Below, one piece after another: positions 1-13,110 of a stretch of DNA of 64,000 nucleotides. The notes under the pieces are model-generated. The model was not told the origin of the DNA and did no database searches. It saw nothing but the letters and a program-made list of their open reading frames with translations. Position 1 is the first letter of the stretch. Each line of letters opens with the position of its first letter. The position numbers were made by a program, and so were the translations under genes. Origin of the DNA: Torreya grandis (taxonomy: Eukaryota > Streptophyta > Pinopsida > Cupressales > Taxaceae); assembly GCA_037957365.1 (NCBI GenBank), contig JARHVA010000398.1, forward strand, positions 251,001 to 315,000, given 5' to 3'.

Positions 1-1004
1 TTTGGATCTAGGAAACATGTTTGGTGTAATGCCACACTAATTCCCATATCCTCCTTCTGTGCTTATGTAAACACTCTAATGATTTGGGAGTGATCAAACC
101 CAACCATTGCATATCTCTTTATAGAAAAATTGTGTGGCAACTGGAAAGTAAAGATAAAAAATCACCTAGAATTTTGATATCACCTCAATATTTTTAGAAA
201 TAGATATGAAGGGATTCACCTTAGTACCTAATTTATAATGTATCTCACCTCCATTGATGGTTTAAAATCTTGATGAGTTGTAATGTCACTTAATCCTTCA
301 TGCATAAGCTTTGAATGAAATGGATCCTCTATTGATGTGGTGAGCATTTGGTTGATGTGACATTCAATTATGGTGGTGATTAATGTTTTTTAACCTATCA
401 AATTGATGAGGCTTCAGATATACATTAATTATTCCATTTATAAATAGACTTGTCACCTTTCCAAAGAGATTTTTTAATCTCCCACCCCATAATCATTAAA
501 TATAATGACTTAACTATTACGATGCATTATCTGCTCTAGATTCAGATGCACATGTATTTCTTGGGCTTAATTATTGTCCATACATTGTATGCATTTGGAC
601 ACATTCACCAAGTTATCTAAAATAATGGAATCTTAGACTATTTCATGGATCCTTCTAGTTACATACTATACACACACTTACATTTACCAACACATGCTGA
701 AATAAAAATGCAAAATAAAAATAATCCTAAAACAACACTTTTCAAACCTCTCTATAATATATTTGGTCTGATATAGCACATTTATTCCATATTATTTTGA
801 ATTAATGGAGTTATGAATTCAACTTATAACCATTTACCCACTTGGGTAAGACATTCCCTACAAATCTCATAGGACCACTATTCCAAGTTACAAAAGTTCA
901 TGAATGATGTAAGGACCCTTTTGTCAAATGTGAAGCTTTCCAAGGAAAGCTCTGAATCTGCTATCATATATAAGAATAAGTTGATTTACCTAAAATTAAT
1001 TTTT

Positions 1005-1660
1005 TCATAGTTTTTTGTCATGCCAAGCCTTATGATTATGCTTGTTTATCTCTTGGGTCCATACTGCTCTGCATCTTGCTTCATCCATGCAATTTAAGTC
1101 CAGTAATCTATGAGTCAATGACTTTGGATAAACCATATGCAATACATTAGTGACCCATATATTGGGAATTACACATTCTATGGGAATCATAGCTTCAAGC
1201 CCATATACTAAATAAAATGGTGTAAACCTTATCACATGTTTATAAAGTGTGTGATAAGTGCATAAGATAGTTGGAAGTCTATCCTTCCAATCATCTTGCT
1301 ACACAACACATATTTTAGTGAGCATCTTACTAATCACCTTGTTTATATCTTCTACTTAGCCATTTATCTATAGATGATATGTAGTGATTTTATGATGTAA
1401 TATCATAAACTCATCTATAAGGGTCTTGATGGTCTTATTTAGAAAATGGATCCCTATATCACTTACCAATTTATTAAGATAGATGAACCTAGTAATGATA
1501 CTCTTATAGAGTAACTTAGTTGTGTCCTTTCTACCACAACTTGGATTATAGTAGATTTTAGCCATTTTGGTAAAGTAATATGTCATAGTGATTATGTACA
1601 TTGCCTTGCTGCATTTTCTTGGGGGATTTATAAGCTCAATAAAGTCCATGCCCCACTATT
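1005..1660 (-). pseudogene. Integrase core and C-terminal part, degraded (GYP-1)
   Basis: On the minus strand this reads as a Ty3/gypsy integrase. The start resembles the first catalytic Asp region (Asp-Phe-Ile-Glu-Leu-Ile, followed by an aromatic-rich YYFTKMA segment). LVSDIGIHF carries the second Asp, and a Val-Glu-Asp near 1335 fits the catalytic Glu. Downstream, TPFYLVYGLEAMIPIE is the conserved segment near the end of the core, and KAWHDKKL matches the region leading to the C-terminal module. Stops separate the pieces, for example between about 1235 and 1368. The protein would insert element cDNA into the genome; this copy cannot be functional. Confidence 0.85.
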
Positions 1661-2199
1661 TAAATGATTGTTATGATAACATGGGATACAAAGGAATCTT
1701 ATCCCATTGGTGTGGCTTCCCCATCCTTTGGCAAACATCGCACTATTATGCAACTCTCTATGTATCATGAAATAGATAAGGCCACAAAAGACCACCTTTT
1801 AAAATCTTTCTCATAGTTGCATCTCTTGTGAAATGTCCTCCTACTACTCCTTGATGCACTTCCTCCACAATTTCCACACACTCATGCTCTAGTGCTACTC
1901 TACGTAGGACTTCCTCTTTATCTAAGTAATAAAAAAATCCATTAACAAGACTATATGGAAGAGCTCTAGTTATTAGCTATTTCTTATCTCTTTTTGTATA
2001 TTGATCTAGAAATGTCCCCTATTTAAGAAACTATACTATCTCCTGTAGTTGTTTTAGAATCACAATCACCCTAAATAAATATGCATATTGGAGTTCTTGA
2101 GGTTCCTCACCATTAGTTAGTTGACTAAGATGGTTGGGACTAACATTATCCCATTCTGGTTTGACGTTAATATGGAATTAAAATTCCTAAAAAATCATC

Positions 2200-2500
2200 A
2201 ACTAGTGAGATATGTGTCCTCCCAATAGTGGCTTCTTCACTAGATATCACAGAGCTTGATGATCAGTGAATAATTGAAATGGTGTGAAAAATAAATAGTG
2301 CCTACACTTCTATAGTGTGAACACTATCACCAAGTCTTCTCACTCAATGATTATATAATTCTTTTCTATGATTGAAAACTTTTTACTTACAAAGTGGATC
2401 TAATGATCCAATCCTTCATCTCTTGGTTGTGTGAGTACTATTCCAATAGAAAGCCCTAAAGCATCTACATGCACATGAAAATGTTTACTCCAATCTAGAA
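2200..2500 (-). pseudogene. Ty3-type RNase H, degraded (GYP-1)
   Basis: Minus-strand translation gives FHVHVDALGLSIGIVLTQ, then FVSKKFSIIEKNY and a tract ending FTDHQAL. These are the three landmarks of the RNase H domain that follows RT in Ty3/gypsy pol: the first catalytic Asp, the region of the catalytic Glu, and the T-D-H motif. In-frame stops interrupt it. The retained first Asp differs from the corresponding domain of the two better-preserved elements in this window, where that residue is gone and a second RNase H is present. Confidence 0.75.
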
Positions 2501-2689
2501 AAATTAGGATCAGACAGTCACTAGTCACTTCTTCAAATCAACAAATGTGGCCTAACAGTCCTTTGTCCATATAAACTAAACTCTTTTTCACAATAGCTTC
2601 TCCAAAGGAGCTAATATAGTGGCATATCCCTTGATAAATTCTCACTAATAACCAGTGTGTCCTAAAAAGGATCACACTTTTATTGAAGT

Positions 2690-3330
2690 CTTATGGGGTG
2701 GCATATTCATAATGACTATAGTCTTATCATATTCTACCAAGATTCTTTTGCTACATATTATATGACCTAATAAAATGCCAAAAAGTGTGTAAAACATGAA
2801 TTTATTTAAATTTAGTAATATTCATAGTGATTTACATCTTTCTAACATTAATCTAAGTTTCAATAAATGTTCTCTAAATAAAGAGAACACTGACTAATCA
2901 TCCAAGTATACTTTTAGGAAGTCATAGATGAAATCCTTGAACATAGTCAACATAACCCTAGAGAACAACATTGGTGTATTTTTAAGTCCAAATGGCATGA
3001 CCTTAAAAGTGAATGAATACCATTCTATGATGAGTGTGTTTTTAGTCCTTTGCTCTTCTATGATGGGTATTTGATGGTAACTATTGAACTATTCTATGAA
3101 CAAGAACACTTCTTACCCAATAATAGCCTCTAAAACTTCATCTATGAAGGGAATGGGAAATAGATCATTGACACAAGCATCATTGAAGATGCAGTAGTCT
3201 CCTTAGATGTGTATCTCCCTAGTATTCTTTGGTTGGAATACCATGGAACTAACCTAGTCATCTTTCTAAACCCAGAAGATAATGCCTACTTACAACATGC
3301 AATTGAGTTCATCTTTCACTTTCAACTTCA
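2690..3330 (-). pseudogene. Reverse transcriptase, degraded (GYP-1)
   Basis: Read from high to low coordinate, the minus strand shows a stretch equivalent to VPKKNG-I-CVDYR-LN (eroded, about 3230), PFPIPFIDEVLE (about 3130), then MPFGLKNTP (about 2990), FKDFIYDFLKVYLDD with the YLDD active site at about 2897-2908, and a following FGILLGHI segment (about 2770). These are the consecutive RT motifs of Ty3/gypsy. At least two in-frame stops and several missing residues make it a pseudogene. The FLKVYLDD...SVFSL wording is typical of non-chromovirus plant gypsy elements. Confidence 0.85.
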
Positions 3331-4671
3331 TATTTAGTTTTAACCTATATGGTGTCTTCTTTATTGGTCATTCTCACTCTTTTAACTTTGTGTACATCTC
3401 CCTCAAAGAAGGATTAACACCTTTTAACTCTACTAAGGTTATAAGAAGACATCTTGATAATCTCAAAGTAACTACAAAACCTCAGAGATTTCTTTGTGTC
3501 CAATAGTCACTGATATACACCATTTTGGGTCCTTCTTCTATACCAATATTTTCTATGTACTCCTTTAATATCTCCTAATACATTCTATGTTCTTCAAGAA
3601 TGAAGTCATAGAGTAGCCATACTCCTCATTATGTAAACTGTATATGTCACATATTTTCCTCATCTAAGATTGACTCTTTTAGGGGCTCTAACTCTCTCTG
3701 GTTCAAATAGATCCCCTATATCCATGTAATCCTCATTGTTTATTCAACCATATTTATCATATTCTTCTTGTATCCCATGGTAGGGCTGAATCCAAGGTTA
3801 GGCCTTAGCTTGGCCAATTTCTAGAATATGTATGATGTGGTTTGGGATTTTCTCTAAAAATTTGTGTAAATCAGGTTCCCCTTATGCTGGTAAATCTTCA
3901 ACTCTTCTATGGCATAGAAAGGTTTTCATATTTTGTATATCAATTTTTACCTGAGGATTATCACTTTCAAAAATGAATGTTTGAATGAAATCAACTTGTA
4001 TATGTGTGTGGTTTTTTATTTGTCTTTTTCTCCCCTGATGGTTATATCATGCTATGTGGAAAACACCTAGGGTAAAGATGAAACTATGTGTCTAAAAGTT
4101 AAGAACTATACCCTCTAACATCCACACATCAATTCACCTATACACATGTAGTTTTGGGCATTCACCCTCTTGATAGATAGGCAAGTCTCTTCTGACAATC
4201 TCAAAAAAATTAAATTGAGATACCTATAACCTACACACTTTGTCCCATGTTAATTGAGCCTCCTTATAGACATCCCACCAGTTCAAAATAATCCACTTCA
4301 TTGCATGGTCAAGAACACTCACCCTCTAGGTCTCATCTGGTACATGTTATTGAAATCACATAATGAACTCACCAACATCCTCTATGGAAAATTATTAGGG
4401 TATCAGTCACTAAATTTCAAAGATCATCCCCAATGGTTGTATTTCATGATCTAATTTTTCCCAATTGAGTACATGGGTGTCTGAGTCTCCACCAATTAAA
4501 TAATCTCTATCCCATGGAAGAACACCCTCTATACCAGTTATATTTACCTCTCAATAAAACCTATTTCATATAGAAAATTTATATCAAATTGTGTTGGGGA
4601 TCTTACCATCAATGATTACACATCCTCCTAACCATTCTAAGGTATCTCCAAGGTATTCAACATCATCTTGT

Positions 4672-4989
4672 CTAGAAGTCATTTTTTGATGAGAATCTAA
4701 GTTTGTGAAATAGTATTTTTGTAGATAAAACTATACTCAATTTCTCATAGAGCCTTAGAATACCTTCAACTATGACCTTCATCCATCTAGTATTGACACC
4801 AACATAAGGTGAGTCTAGATATTTTAGAATGATATAAGGCTTGGACTCAGTCTTGTTCAGAGGAATGACAATGATCTTATCATCTTTATGAGACTCTAAT
4901 TGATTCATGACTATGTTAATAGTCATACGCCCATCATATTCCCACTTCTTCCTTATCAAATAAGGGTAATGAGTCTCATCTACCTTCAT
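4672..4989 (-). pseudogene. Pol spacer fragment upstream of RT, domain not recognised (GYP-1)
   Basis: One of the longest open stretches of this remnant, about 105 codons on the minus strand. It contains a YLIRKKWEYDGRMTI segment and an LDSPYVGVNTRWMKVIVEG segment. It sits between the gag/protease side and RT in the right orientation and spacing for the protease-RT spacer of a Ty3/gypsy polyprotein. I do not recognise a named domain in it. It could alternatively contain eroded protease flanks. Confidence 0.45.
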
Positions 4990-5869
4990 ATAAATTACAT
5001 AAAAATCACCTTATAAACTAAGTTCTATGACTTTGATTTCAAAATCCTCCAGGCAGTCAATAGTTTCAACTCTACCATAGTTCACAAGGCTAAGTGTGAT
5101 AGGGCTATAACTCAATGCAAGTCTTCCTAAGGCTTAACAAGTATATCTAGGGATCATATTTACATTTATTATAAAATTGAATACAATATTAGGTATATCA
5201 TATCTAGCTAATTATATATTCATTCTTGCATTGATGTCCCAAAGTTTCTTGGTCTTTACAAACCAAACCAACTTATACATCCCCTATTGTCCTTTCTATG
5301 CACATTCTAGTAGGTTATGGAGTAGGTTCATTATGCTCTAGGATATATCCTCATTATGTAGCATACTAAGTAGTCACATCAGATCTTTCATCATAGTGAC
5401 AACCCTATCCTATCTTAATATACACTCTCTTCCCATACATCTATGCATCAAGAGTGGAAACATCCCTTTTATTTGTCCCTTGTTGTATTATCTTCAAAAT
5501 CTATGTAGCTTCTTGCATCATACCCTTTTTAGTACTAGGTTTAGGGTATCAATATATTTGTGCCTTTTTAATACCCAAGTCTTTAGGCATTTCCAATGGA
5601 GGTAGTCCTTCTTCTATATGTTATTGTCTCATTACTACCTATAATGTGGCATCCTCCATTATCTAAACATGAATCATATTAACATTTATAATAGGTCTCT
5701 CCCTTCATTTTATTTTTAATACTGGAAAATATTTTGTATTGTGTTACTCTATCACTCTATAGTATGTGAAATAAAGTTATTTCTAAAGATTTACATGATA
5801 ATTTATCTACACATGGTTTAGTTATCCCCAGAGATAATAATGAATGGGTGGTCTAGATCCATTATTTCC

Positions 5870-6490
5870 TTGGCCTCCTTGTGCACCAGCTCAGTATCCA
5901 CCTCATATCCTCCTCTATTCCCTTGAAATCCCTATCCACCTTGGTGTTGTGGTTTCCCAAAATTTCTAATATTTTGGGTTGCATTCCATCCTTGATGTTG
6001 TGGATATTAGTTAAATCTAGCCACTTATAATTATGGTACATTTAGATCCCATCCTAATTATTGCACTTGAGGAATTTTAGGATTCTATGGAGCTTGATAT
6101 GGGAATGTCACAGTTGATTGTGGAAATTTTTGTGAGGTAATCTTCTAGTTCCATGTAAAATGTAGGGAACTTACTAGTGTATGGGTTTGTTGTTGTGCTT
6201 TAAGAACCCAAGGCATCTCCAAGGTATTCTACCCTAGTATGATGCTCCGTGAGGTAGGAGTAACATATGGTGTAGTTGTGAATTTTTTCATAGTAACCAC
6301 AAATACATTCTTAGTTATTTCCTCCTTTAATTCTTATAGTGCATGAAAATCCTTGTAATCATGTGTAGGTGACTTGTATAAATTACAATACATGTTCTAT
6401 GGAGCCTTTATGAACTATTATAAAATGTGACACTGTGAGGTTGAATGTCCTACCACTCTACATATCTCATAGAAATATATCTTAACCCAA
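5870..6490 (-). pseudogene. Gag C-terminal region with two zinc knuckles, degraded (GYP-1)
   Basis: Around 6440-6480 the minus strand reads YEICRVVGHSTSQC, an eroded CCHC-type knuckle whose first Cys has become Tyr. About 80 bases further on (6330-6400) a second eroded knuckle reads CNLYKSPTHDYKDF, with Tyr in place of the second Cys and Phe in place of the last. Below that (5880-6130) the frame is rich in Gly, Gln and aromatic residues, as in the low-complexity tail after gag knuckles. Together they mark the nucleocapsid part of gag, which binds the element RNA. Confidence 0.65.
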
Positions 6491-8099
6491 GGGTATTCAT
6501 TTCTATAATGAACTTATTATTTGTGCTTTATACATCAGATATCTAACTTGGGTCTCTCAACCCTTCCTTGAATCTAATCCAATCTACTTAAATAGTTTGC
6601 AAAGCAATTTATACCTTAGATTATGGTGAAATTATAGCACCATACTCTCCAATCTTCTCTACCCAAATTAAAGCATCTCTAACATCATCTTTATCTCCAA
6701 ATTGAGTTTGATCCATGGAAAATCTGATATTTGGTTGTAAACCTTCTACAAACCAAACAACTTTATCTTTATCTTATTAAAAAAATTCTACTTTATTCAT
6801 GATGTCAGAAACTATGCAATCATAGTCACCAATAGTATCCCAAGGTCCTTGTTGGATCTCCTTCAAATATTGGATCATTTGGATTGAAATCTTTTAGACC
6901 TTAAATTATTTGATGAATCAATTCTTAACATCATCCAAGGATACTCTAGATATATTTTATGAAAGATGAATTCTATTACATGTCTATCCAAAGCATTGAT
7001 GAATTCAAAATTATTGATGTTGTTATCAATGATTACTTTTGACTACCATTTTATGTTGTAGCTAAATAAGTATTTCTCAAGGTCTACATACCCATTATAG
7101 GGATCCAGATGTATAAAAGCACCCAACTATGTTGACATAGTAGGGTTTCCTATAGATATCACAATTGATTATGTTACGATTGAAATCAATGATGTTTATG
7201 TTTTTGAAGACTTTTTTGCACTTGGGGATGACTCCTAATCTGGTATAAGTTGTGTTATCTCCTCTAATTATGCGGCTATAGAGGTTGTAGATATATCTCT
7301 ATCATTTCCTTCCTCTTCTTCAAAAATTTGAAGTTGTGTAATGAAATCCTTAGCCTATGCAATGATTAGAGGATCTATCTCTATATAAAGTAATGCTATG
7401 ATGATCTTCTTCTGTTGGTCTAAGAAATTCTACACAACTTCATAATATCTAGGCTTTTATACTTCTAAAGTTTTTATATAAACTTTTTTAATTTGTCCTT
7501 GCCAAGTGTTGTTGTCTAACATCATAGGGGAATTATTGTGATTTTGAAAAATTATGGACTTGGGGGATGTATGATTCCTTGAGAGATGGCCTTTAGCTCC
7601 AGATATGTATCTCTCAAAACATGAACCTATAATATATCTGTGACTATAAGGTAATCCTAGATGTTCTTTCTGGAATACCCCTTCTATAAACTATGAACTT
7701 TTAACCATTTGTTTTAATTCTATACTACTACCTTCTTCTTTTATCCATTGTATACCCTCATTGCTTACTCTCCCTCTATCTCTACTTGGGTTGGGCTCCT
7801 TGCTCTATTTCTCTTCACCATACCCTTCTCTTTGTCATCTTATCTCGTCCAAATTATCAATGATACTCCTCCTCCTTCTATTCATAGTTTCCTAAAACAT
7901 ACTCTATGTATTCCATCTCTTCTATTGTTGTAACTCTCTTTCTAATTCCAAAGTATTTTTATGATCCTTCTCTAGATTCTTCATGTTGGACTTATGTTCA
8001 AGATCTATCTTTTTATCTTTGCTTCATTCTCCCCTATCCTACACACATCCCCATATGCTTGAAGTGACTACTCTATATTAATAAGAGTGGGAACCATGG

Positions 8100-8560
8100 C
8101 CTTATCAATATCCAACATTTTGATTAGTATCATAAGTTACTACACAAATTTTCCTCTAATTCCTCTCAAAAACTGATCTTTTTCTACATTAAAGGATAAA
8201 TATCCTTGTACTACAAACTCAATGATATATCTATCAATAGTGGAAATTATTCAGTGATCAATTACATGAGTACAATTTGTCTCCAGATTCTACAACTATT
8301 CTATGTTCTCCTCAGTTGACTCAATAATGGCATTGACTCATAGTAAAAAATAGTGATATTAAATTCAAGCCAACCAATTAGCTATCAAGCTCAATAATTC
8401 ACACCATAAGAACTTATAAATTTCACTATAAAGGTGTTCTTGTATAATATCCCTTGAGGTATACCCAAATTTTTGGCCTTCTTTCTCTACAAATTTAAAA
8501 AAATAATGGTTTAACCATCTCTCCACCTTTTTTGGGTTGGTAACCATCACAACATATCCA
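8100..8560 (-). pseudogene. Probable gag N-terminal region (GYP-1)
   Basis: A 61-codon open stretch (8365-8550) starts with a VERWLNHYFFKF segment and continues, across stops, as a helical, charged protein. It lies at the 5' end of the minus-strand element just before recognisable similarity ends, which is the expected place for the start of gag. No named domain was recognised; the assignment rests on position and composition. Confidence 0.4.
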
Positions 8561-8600
8561 TGCTCACCACACCATTGTTAGCAGAGGTTCCAAGGTTTTA

Positions 8601-9640
8601 CTAGAACATGCTAATTATGGGGATAGAGTATGAAAATTGACTTATAAATCTTACAAAAAGGTTTAATCAAGACCTAAAATCCTTTGAAAATTTTTATCAC
8701 ATATAAATATACTAATCTATAGGTTCAATGCATGATGGAAACTAATTACAAATAAATAAATTGATACATCCAAGTAATATAATAAAAGAAACAACCATCA
8801 GAACATAGGAAACTCTACAATTATACCAATAAACAACAAAAATACTTAGAATTCATATTAAAAGATCTAATATCAGATATTATAACCAAAAAAAACCTCA
8901 TATTAATGTCTAGTTCTATCAATATGTTGTGTAAAAGCTTTTTAAGAATAACATTCAATATTATATTACTTAAATACATATCATAATCAACATAATCGTC
9001 AACCCTCCTATTACATTCATTGTAAATACTTATAGATAATATTTCTTATAGTTTTAACGTCTAGATTTACCATGCTAAAAATATATCTCTATATTTCCTT
9101 TGGTGGAATCTTAACCAACATGGAGATTCTTGTAACAACTCCTAACAACCCACAAACAAAATATAACTAGACTTACCAAATGACATTCTCATATAAAAAG
9201 ATAGTTTGGCATTTACATTTACTACTAACATTAGAAATATGTTAGGATCATTCCTATGGGAATAAAATGATTTTAAAGAATGCCAAAGAGGTGAACCTTT
9301 ATCTTGAATCCTTGAGAAAATGATTAGAACCAATAAAATTACTTTCAGATGAACCTCAAAAGCTCTTTAGCCTAGAAGAGGAAGGTAAAATGATTTTTTC
9401 CAAGGGTGTTGGGTCCCTCTTTGATTCCCAAAATATTAAAGTAATATAATTTTTGACACAAAATTCATCACCAGGTTCCCCAAGGAATCCTTGCATGACT
9501 CCTTCCCTAAAAAATAAGACTGACAACCCCCAAAATCCCAACACTTAGTAGGGAATGCCTCTTAGTCAATTTTTTTTCTAGTAATATTAATCTCCCCTAG
9601 AAAGATAATAGTAACTTCTATGTTATTGAGGTAAATTTTC
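8601..9640. other. AT-rich spacer, no gene recognised
   Basis: Between the gypsy remnant and the LINE remnant. It probably includes the eroded 5' LTR of the minus-strand element and possibly LINE 5' sequence, but no partner repeat could be matched by eye. Two minus-strand open stretches (9142-9333 and 9356-9544) look like chance frames: they show no domain and no Met-start context. Confidence 0.4.
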
Positions 9641-9649
9641 AATATCATG

Positions 9650-11440
9650 ATGAGAAATAGACAAATGCAAAAACTTTAAAGAGGGAAAGGAAAAAAGTGG
9701 CCTCTTTTACTAATGCAAGAGGAAGGAAAACTTAAAATATCAAGGAAAATCTCCATATACTAGTAAAGGAAATTTTTAGGGATCACAAAGGACCCTAAGA
9801 TAGTCCAAACTTATATGACTTTCATGAAAATTATTTTGAAGGATCAGTGTCCCTTTAGGATATTTATGTCTTTTTAGGTTTTTTTGGATTACTAAGGTTT
9901 AGAGATTTGTTAATTTCACTAGAACCCTTGATGGGATTCCTTATGATGCTAAATTATTAGTAACTATTTAGTGACTCAAACTAGGAAGTAACATGCACCC
10001 ACTTCTAGTTACCAAGATTGTTCTTAGTTTAAGCTATTGGTGAATTAAATGAATTTATTTTATACCTATTTTAAATTAAAATTATGGGAAAAAATTTCAT
10101 TCCAAAAAAAATTTGTGGGAAGATAATTTATTAATCAACCCACATAGGTGGAAATTCAAACATTCTTTGATTTTATTAACCATTGGTTCACAAAGTTAAG
10201 TTCAGTTTATTGAAGACTCATATACTACTAAAGGGATGAAAAGTTTTAAGGGACACTCTAAGTAATTCAAGGAACCTATGAAAGGTGGATGCAAACACTT
10301 GTCTAGTTATCAGTAGTAAGAATCCATTTTTGTTTACCCTTGATAAGATTTTAGAAGAAGTTGAAGATAAAATAACAACTCTTTGGCTGGGAAATTTGTT
10401 GGAAAAAGGCATGGAATTAAAGAGACTATGAATTAGACAAAGAGGAAGTGGACTATAATTGAATTAGTTAAAATTATTTCTCTTTATAGTGATTGTTTCT
10501 TATTTTATTTTGCTTGCAGATAAGATAGGATGTGAATCCTTAATGAAGGGCCATGGTTGATGGGAAAAGAAATCCTCATACTTTAACCCTAGAAATTGAT
10601 TGGTATCACTTGAATTTCAAATTGGATTATATTCTTGTGGTCATAATTCCCTTGCCTCCCTCCTACATTCTGGATGGACTAGATCCTAAAATGTATTGCA
10701 TAATTTTTTGGCATGCTCATGACCATTGATCCTACTACTCGCTCTTGTAAAAGGTTAATATTAAATATACTTTGTGTGCTAATTTTTATGGACCATAATA
10801 TTTATATATTCATTTTTTTTTTTTATAGGACCCTATAACTAAGAAATTAAGTTTGATAGGGTTAAAAAAAATTGTTCAAATTGTAGGAAACTTGGTCATC
10901 TCAAGAATTAATATGTAGAGGCCCATGGAGTTCAAAAGAGTATCCTCAACCTTGAAGATCATAATGCGTATCAAGGGTTTTATAAGTATGATAGGGAAAT
11001 AATAAATCTTCACCCTAACAAATGTTTTTGAAAAATAAGTAGTTAATATTTGTAACACATCCTAGGCTCAAACAATCTATGGATCCTATCATAATTGATT
11101 TTTCTAGTTATTATTTTTGGTTTCTGGTGTTCCTTCTTTACTTTTGGGTTATTTTTATTTCCTCAATGTCCCATATTCATTTTACAATATCGAGTCTCTT
11201 TTGTGTCTTGGGGGATCTACATATTTTCTTAGTCTTGTGGGTGACTTTTCTCTGGTTGTGATTTTCTCTTTGGTTTACTGGGCCTACTAGTGTGCCCCAT
11301 TTTGGGTTCTTTTCTTGTTCCTATTGGATTTTCCTACTTTTTATTGTTTTTTTTGGAGACTCAAGCCTCCCATTGTGTCTGACCTAGATTCCACACCATC
11401 CAAAGGTGGGCTCATCTTAATCTGAATAACAAAAAAATTA
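9650..11440 (+). mobile_element. LINE (L1-type) remnant A: ORF1 plus 3' end, no RT
   Basis: A plus-strand non-LTR element remnant. It carries a DUF4283-type ORF1 domain, a CCHC knuckle, and then about 440 bases later a 3' end made of GGAGACT (11355), TTAATCTGAATAA (11417) and a short A run (11431-11437). The same terminal words occur in the same order and spacing at the end of LINE B (21244 and 21303). No endonuclease or reverse transcriptase reading could be found between the knuckle and the tail. The 5' limit is uncertain; AG-rich sequence near 9660-9760 may be its start. Confidence 0.65.
10384..10915 (+). pseudogene. LINE ORF1: DUF4283 domain and CCHC knuckle, degraded
   Basis: Plus-strand reading starts LAGKFVGKRHGIKE, followed by KRKWTIIELVKI and FFLF-like hydrophobics, then EGPWLMGKEILIL. 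This is the order of the DUF4283 domain of plant L1 ORF1 proteins (GKF...R, W, GPW-G, L-L). An eroded V-V-I-P-L-P segment near 10640 fits the V-W-V-R-L-P motif. A knuckle CSNCRKLGH follows at 10873-10899; the final Cys codon is TAT at 10912-10914, one transition from TGT. ORF1 would bind LINE RNA. Several stops and frameshifts are present. Confidence 0.75.
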
Positions 11441-11746
11441 TTTTCCTTTCCTTTTAATAATTTTTTTTAATAACATCAAAATAACCCCTTTACAATATCC
11501 ATTTCTCCTATTTATTAGTTTAGGAGGGAATGGGTTGACCATTAGTATTATTATAATCGCTATTTTTAAGATTCCTACTCTAATTTTGAATTTACTTTTC
11601 ATTTTTTGTATAAAGTGACTAAAATATTACAAAATGTTTTTTGCACTTTATAGATATTACAATAACTAAAACATATACAAAACAAAATTTTAAAAAATCC
11701 CTAAATATAATTTCTTAGGGAAGGATCTCTTCCTAGTGGAATTTAT
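11441..11746. other. Spacer between LINE A and the copia element
   Basis: AT-rich, no gene or repeat recognised. The five bases before the copia LTR (TTTAT) do not match those after its other end, so no target duplication can be shown. Confidence 0.4.
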
Positions 11747-12654
11747 TGTAAAATAACATTTCATTATAAATAAAGATAGAGTATATTTCAATTGTGCAAA
11801 TATATACATAGACAAAGATGATGAGAAACACATATTGACATGAAATTCACTTTAAAAAAGCCTTTCAATTAAAAAACTTAGCATAGTAGCCTTCTTTATT
11901 GTAACATAAACTAAACCATCTGATAATGTTAAACCAATTTTCAAGGTTTTTAAACATTCATACATTACATATAATGTATATTAAAATTCACACACTCAAC
12001 CATATGTATTTAGCATTCAAAAATATTTGTTACACATAAATTTCTCTTATGCTTGATTAATATTCCTTATAATAACTATGCCTTTATCATTTACTTCACT
12101 TATAATATCTGCATAGTAGATAAATATGCATTCATTAACTACTAATCCAAGTAGACAACATGTAATGCTACTCAATAGGTGCATGATAGACTACTAATAA
12201 TAATTTGTCAAAAATTCATTATTATGGTAGATAAAGTTATAAAAGTGTATGAAACTCTTTCATATAACCTTTCATTACTTTGCATGTTGCATAGCTCCTC
12301 ATAGCATCTTACTATAACTCACCCACTGTGCACCACTTTATAATCTCATAGAGAACAATGAAACTAAAAATAATACATTTTATATCTCTACCAACATTAC
12401 CACATGTTTAAAACCTTGTGAAACTATAAAATTTAGTCTCCACATAATTCTTCATAACCATCCCAAATTTTGTAATCATGCATAACATCATACATATCTA
12501 GTGCTTGCATAAAATACCTTGTACACTAACCAGTTTGCACATAATTATCATTATGAGACTTCATAAAAAATTGATACATTTAACAATAATCTCAAAAAAA
12601 ATTAACACTTTATTAAGGTAACGTGTATTCATTATTCAATAACTATGGGAAACC
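11747..12654 (-). repeat. Copia 3' LTR
   Basis: Shares with 16657-17516 a series of anchor words in the same order: AAAGATAGAG near the start, GACAAAGATGATG / GAGAAAGATGATG, ATGAAATTCAC / ATGAATTTCAC, and TAATGTTAAACCAAT. The inner edge ends ACCA at 12654, followed by ATCCCATCTC, which on the minus strand is a short purine tract (GAGATGGGAT) suitable as second-strand primer. Confidence 0.7.
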
Positions 12655-12889
12655 AATCCCATCTCATTTTTGCACCAAGTGAACTTTTTGGTACTTACTA
12701 TCTTATTCAATCAATCTATAATATTTTCATTTATGTCCAGTCTCTAAAATAATATTTATCTCCTCCACTATTTTCCTCACAAAATTATATCACACATCAA
12801 TATGTTTCATATGATAATGATATTCCAAGTTCTTTTCCAAAAATATTGTACTTTGACTCTCACAATTTATCTTTATAGCCTTGTGTGTG

Positions 12890-13110
12890 AACCCAACTAT
12901 AGGACACAACCTTTAAAGACACACCAATTCCTTACTTATATGATTATATGAAATATATTCAACTTTAGTGGTATATATCAAAACACTATCCTTTTTTTCC
13001 TCATCAAACTTATATCTCCACCAAACAAGTTGAACACATATCCATTGGTAGACATATAACAATCAAGATCTCGAACCCAATTAGAATCCATAAAACCTTA
13101 TATATCTAAT
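12890..13110 (-). pseudogene. Copia RNase H, degraded
   Basis: The minus strand reads GFMDSNWVRDLDCYMSTNGYVF then an LFGG-like segment. This is the signature of copia RNase H (G-x-x-D-x-D-W-A-x-D-x-x-x-x-x-S-T-x-G-Y). The catalytic Asp and the S-T-x-G-Y word are still visible, though neighbouring positions have changed and no long open frame remains. Confidence 0.8.

Larger units (their letters stand above)
1..8600 (-). mobile_element. Old Ty3/gypsy retrotransposon remnant (GYP-1)
   Basis: A decayed LTR-retrotransposon body read on the minus strand, so gag lies at the high-coordinate end and integrase near position 1000. Integrase, RNase H, reverse transcriptase and gag zinc-knuckle signatures appear in the order expected of Ty3/gypsy, each broken by stops and frameshifts. 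The RNase H keeps a His-Val-Asp-Ala start, and I saw no second plant-type RNase H. No LTR pair could be identified: positions 1-1000 and the sequence beyond 8600 do not match each other by eye, so the ends are approximate. Seen: domain order and motifs. Inferred: a single insertion event. Confidence 0.8.

Noticed and set aside
1..1000. Left LTR of GYP-1
   Set aside because: Position would fit, but no matching copy exists beyond 8600 and no TG...CA edge with a primer site or purine tract could be found.
5396..5666. Two overlapping plus-strand open stretches with hydrophobic residues
   Set aside because: Opposite the eroded gag-protease side of GYP-1; AT-rich chance frames with no signal peptide or domain that holds up.
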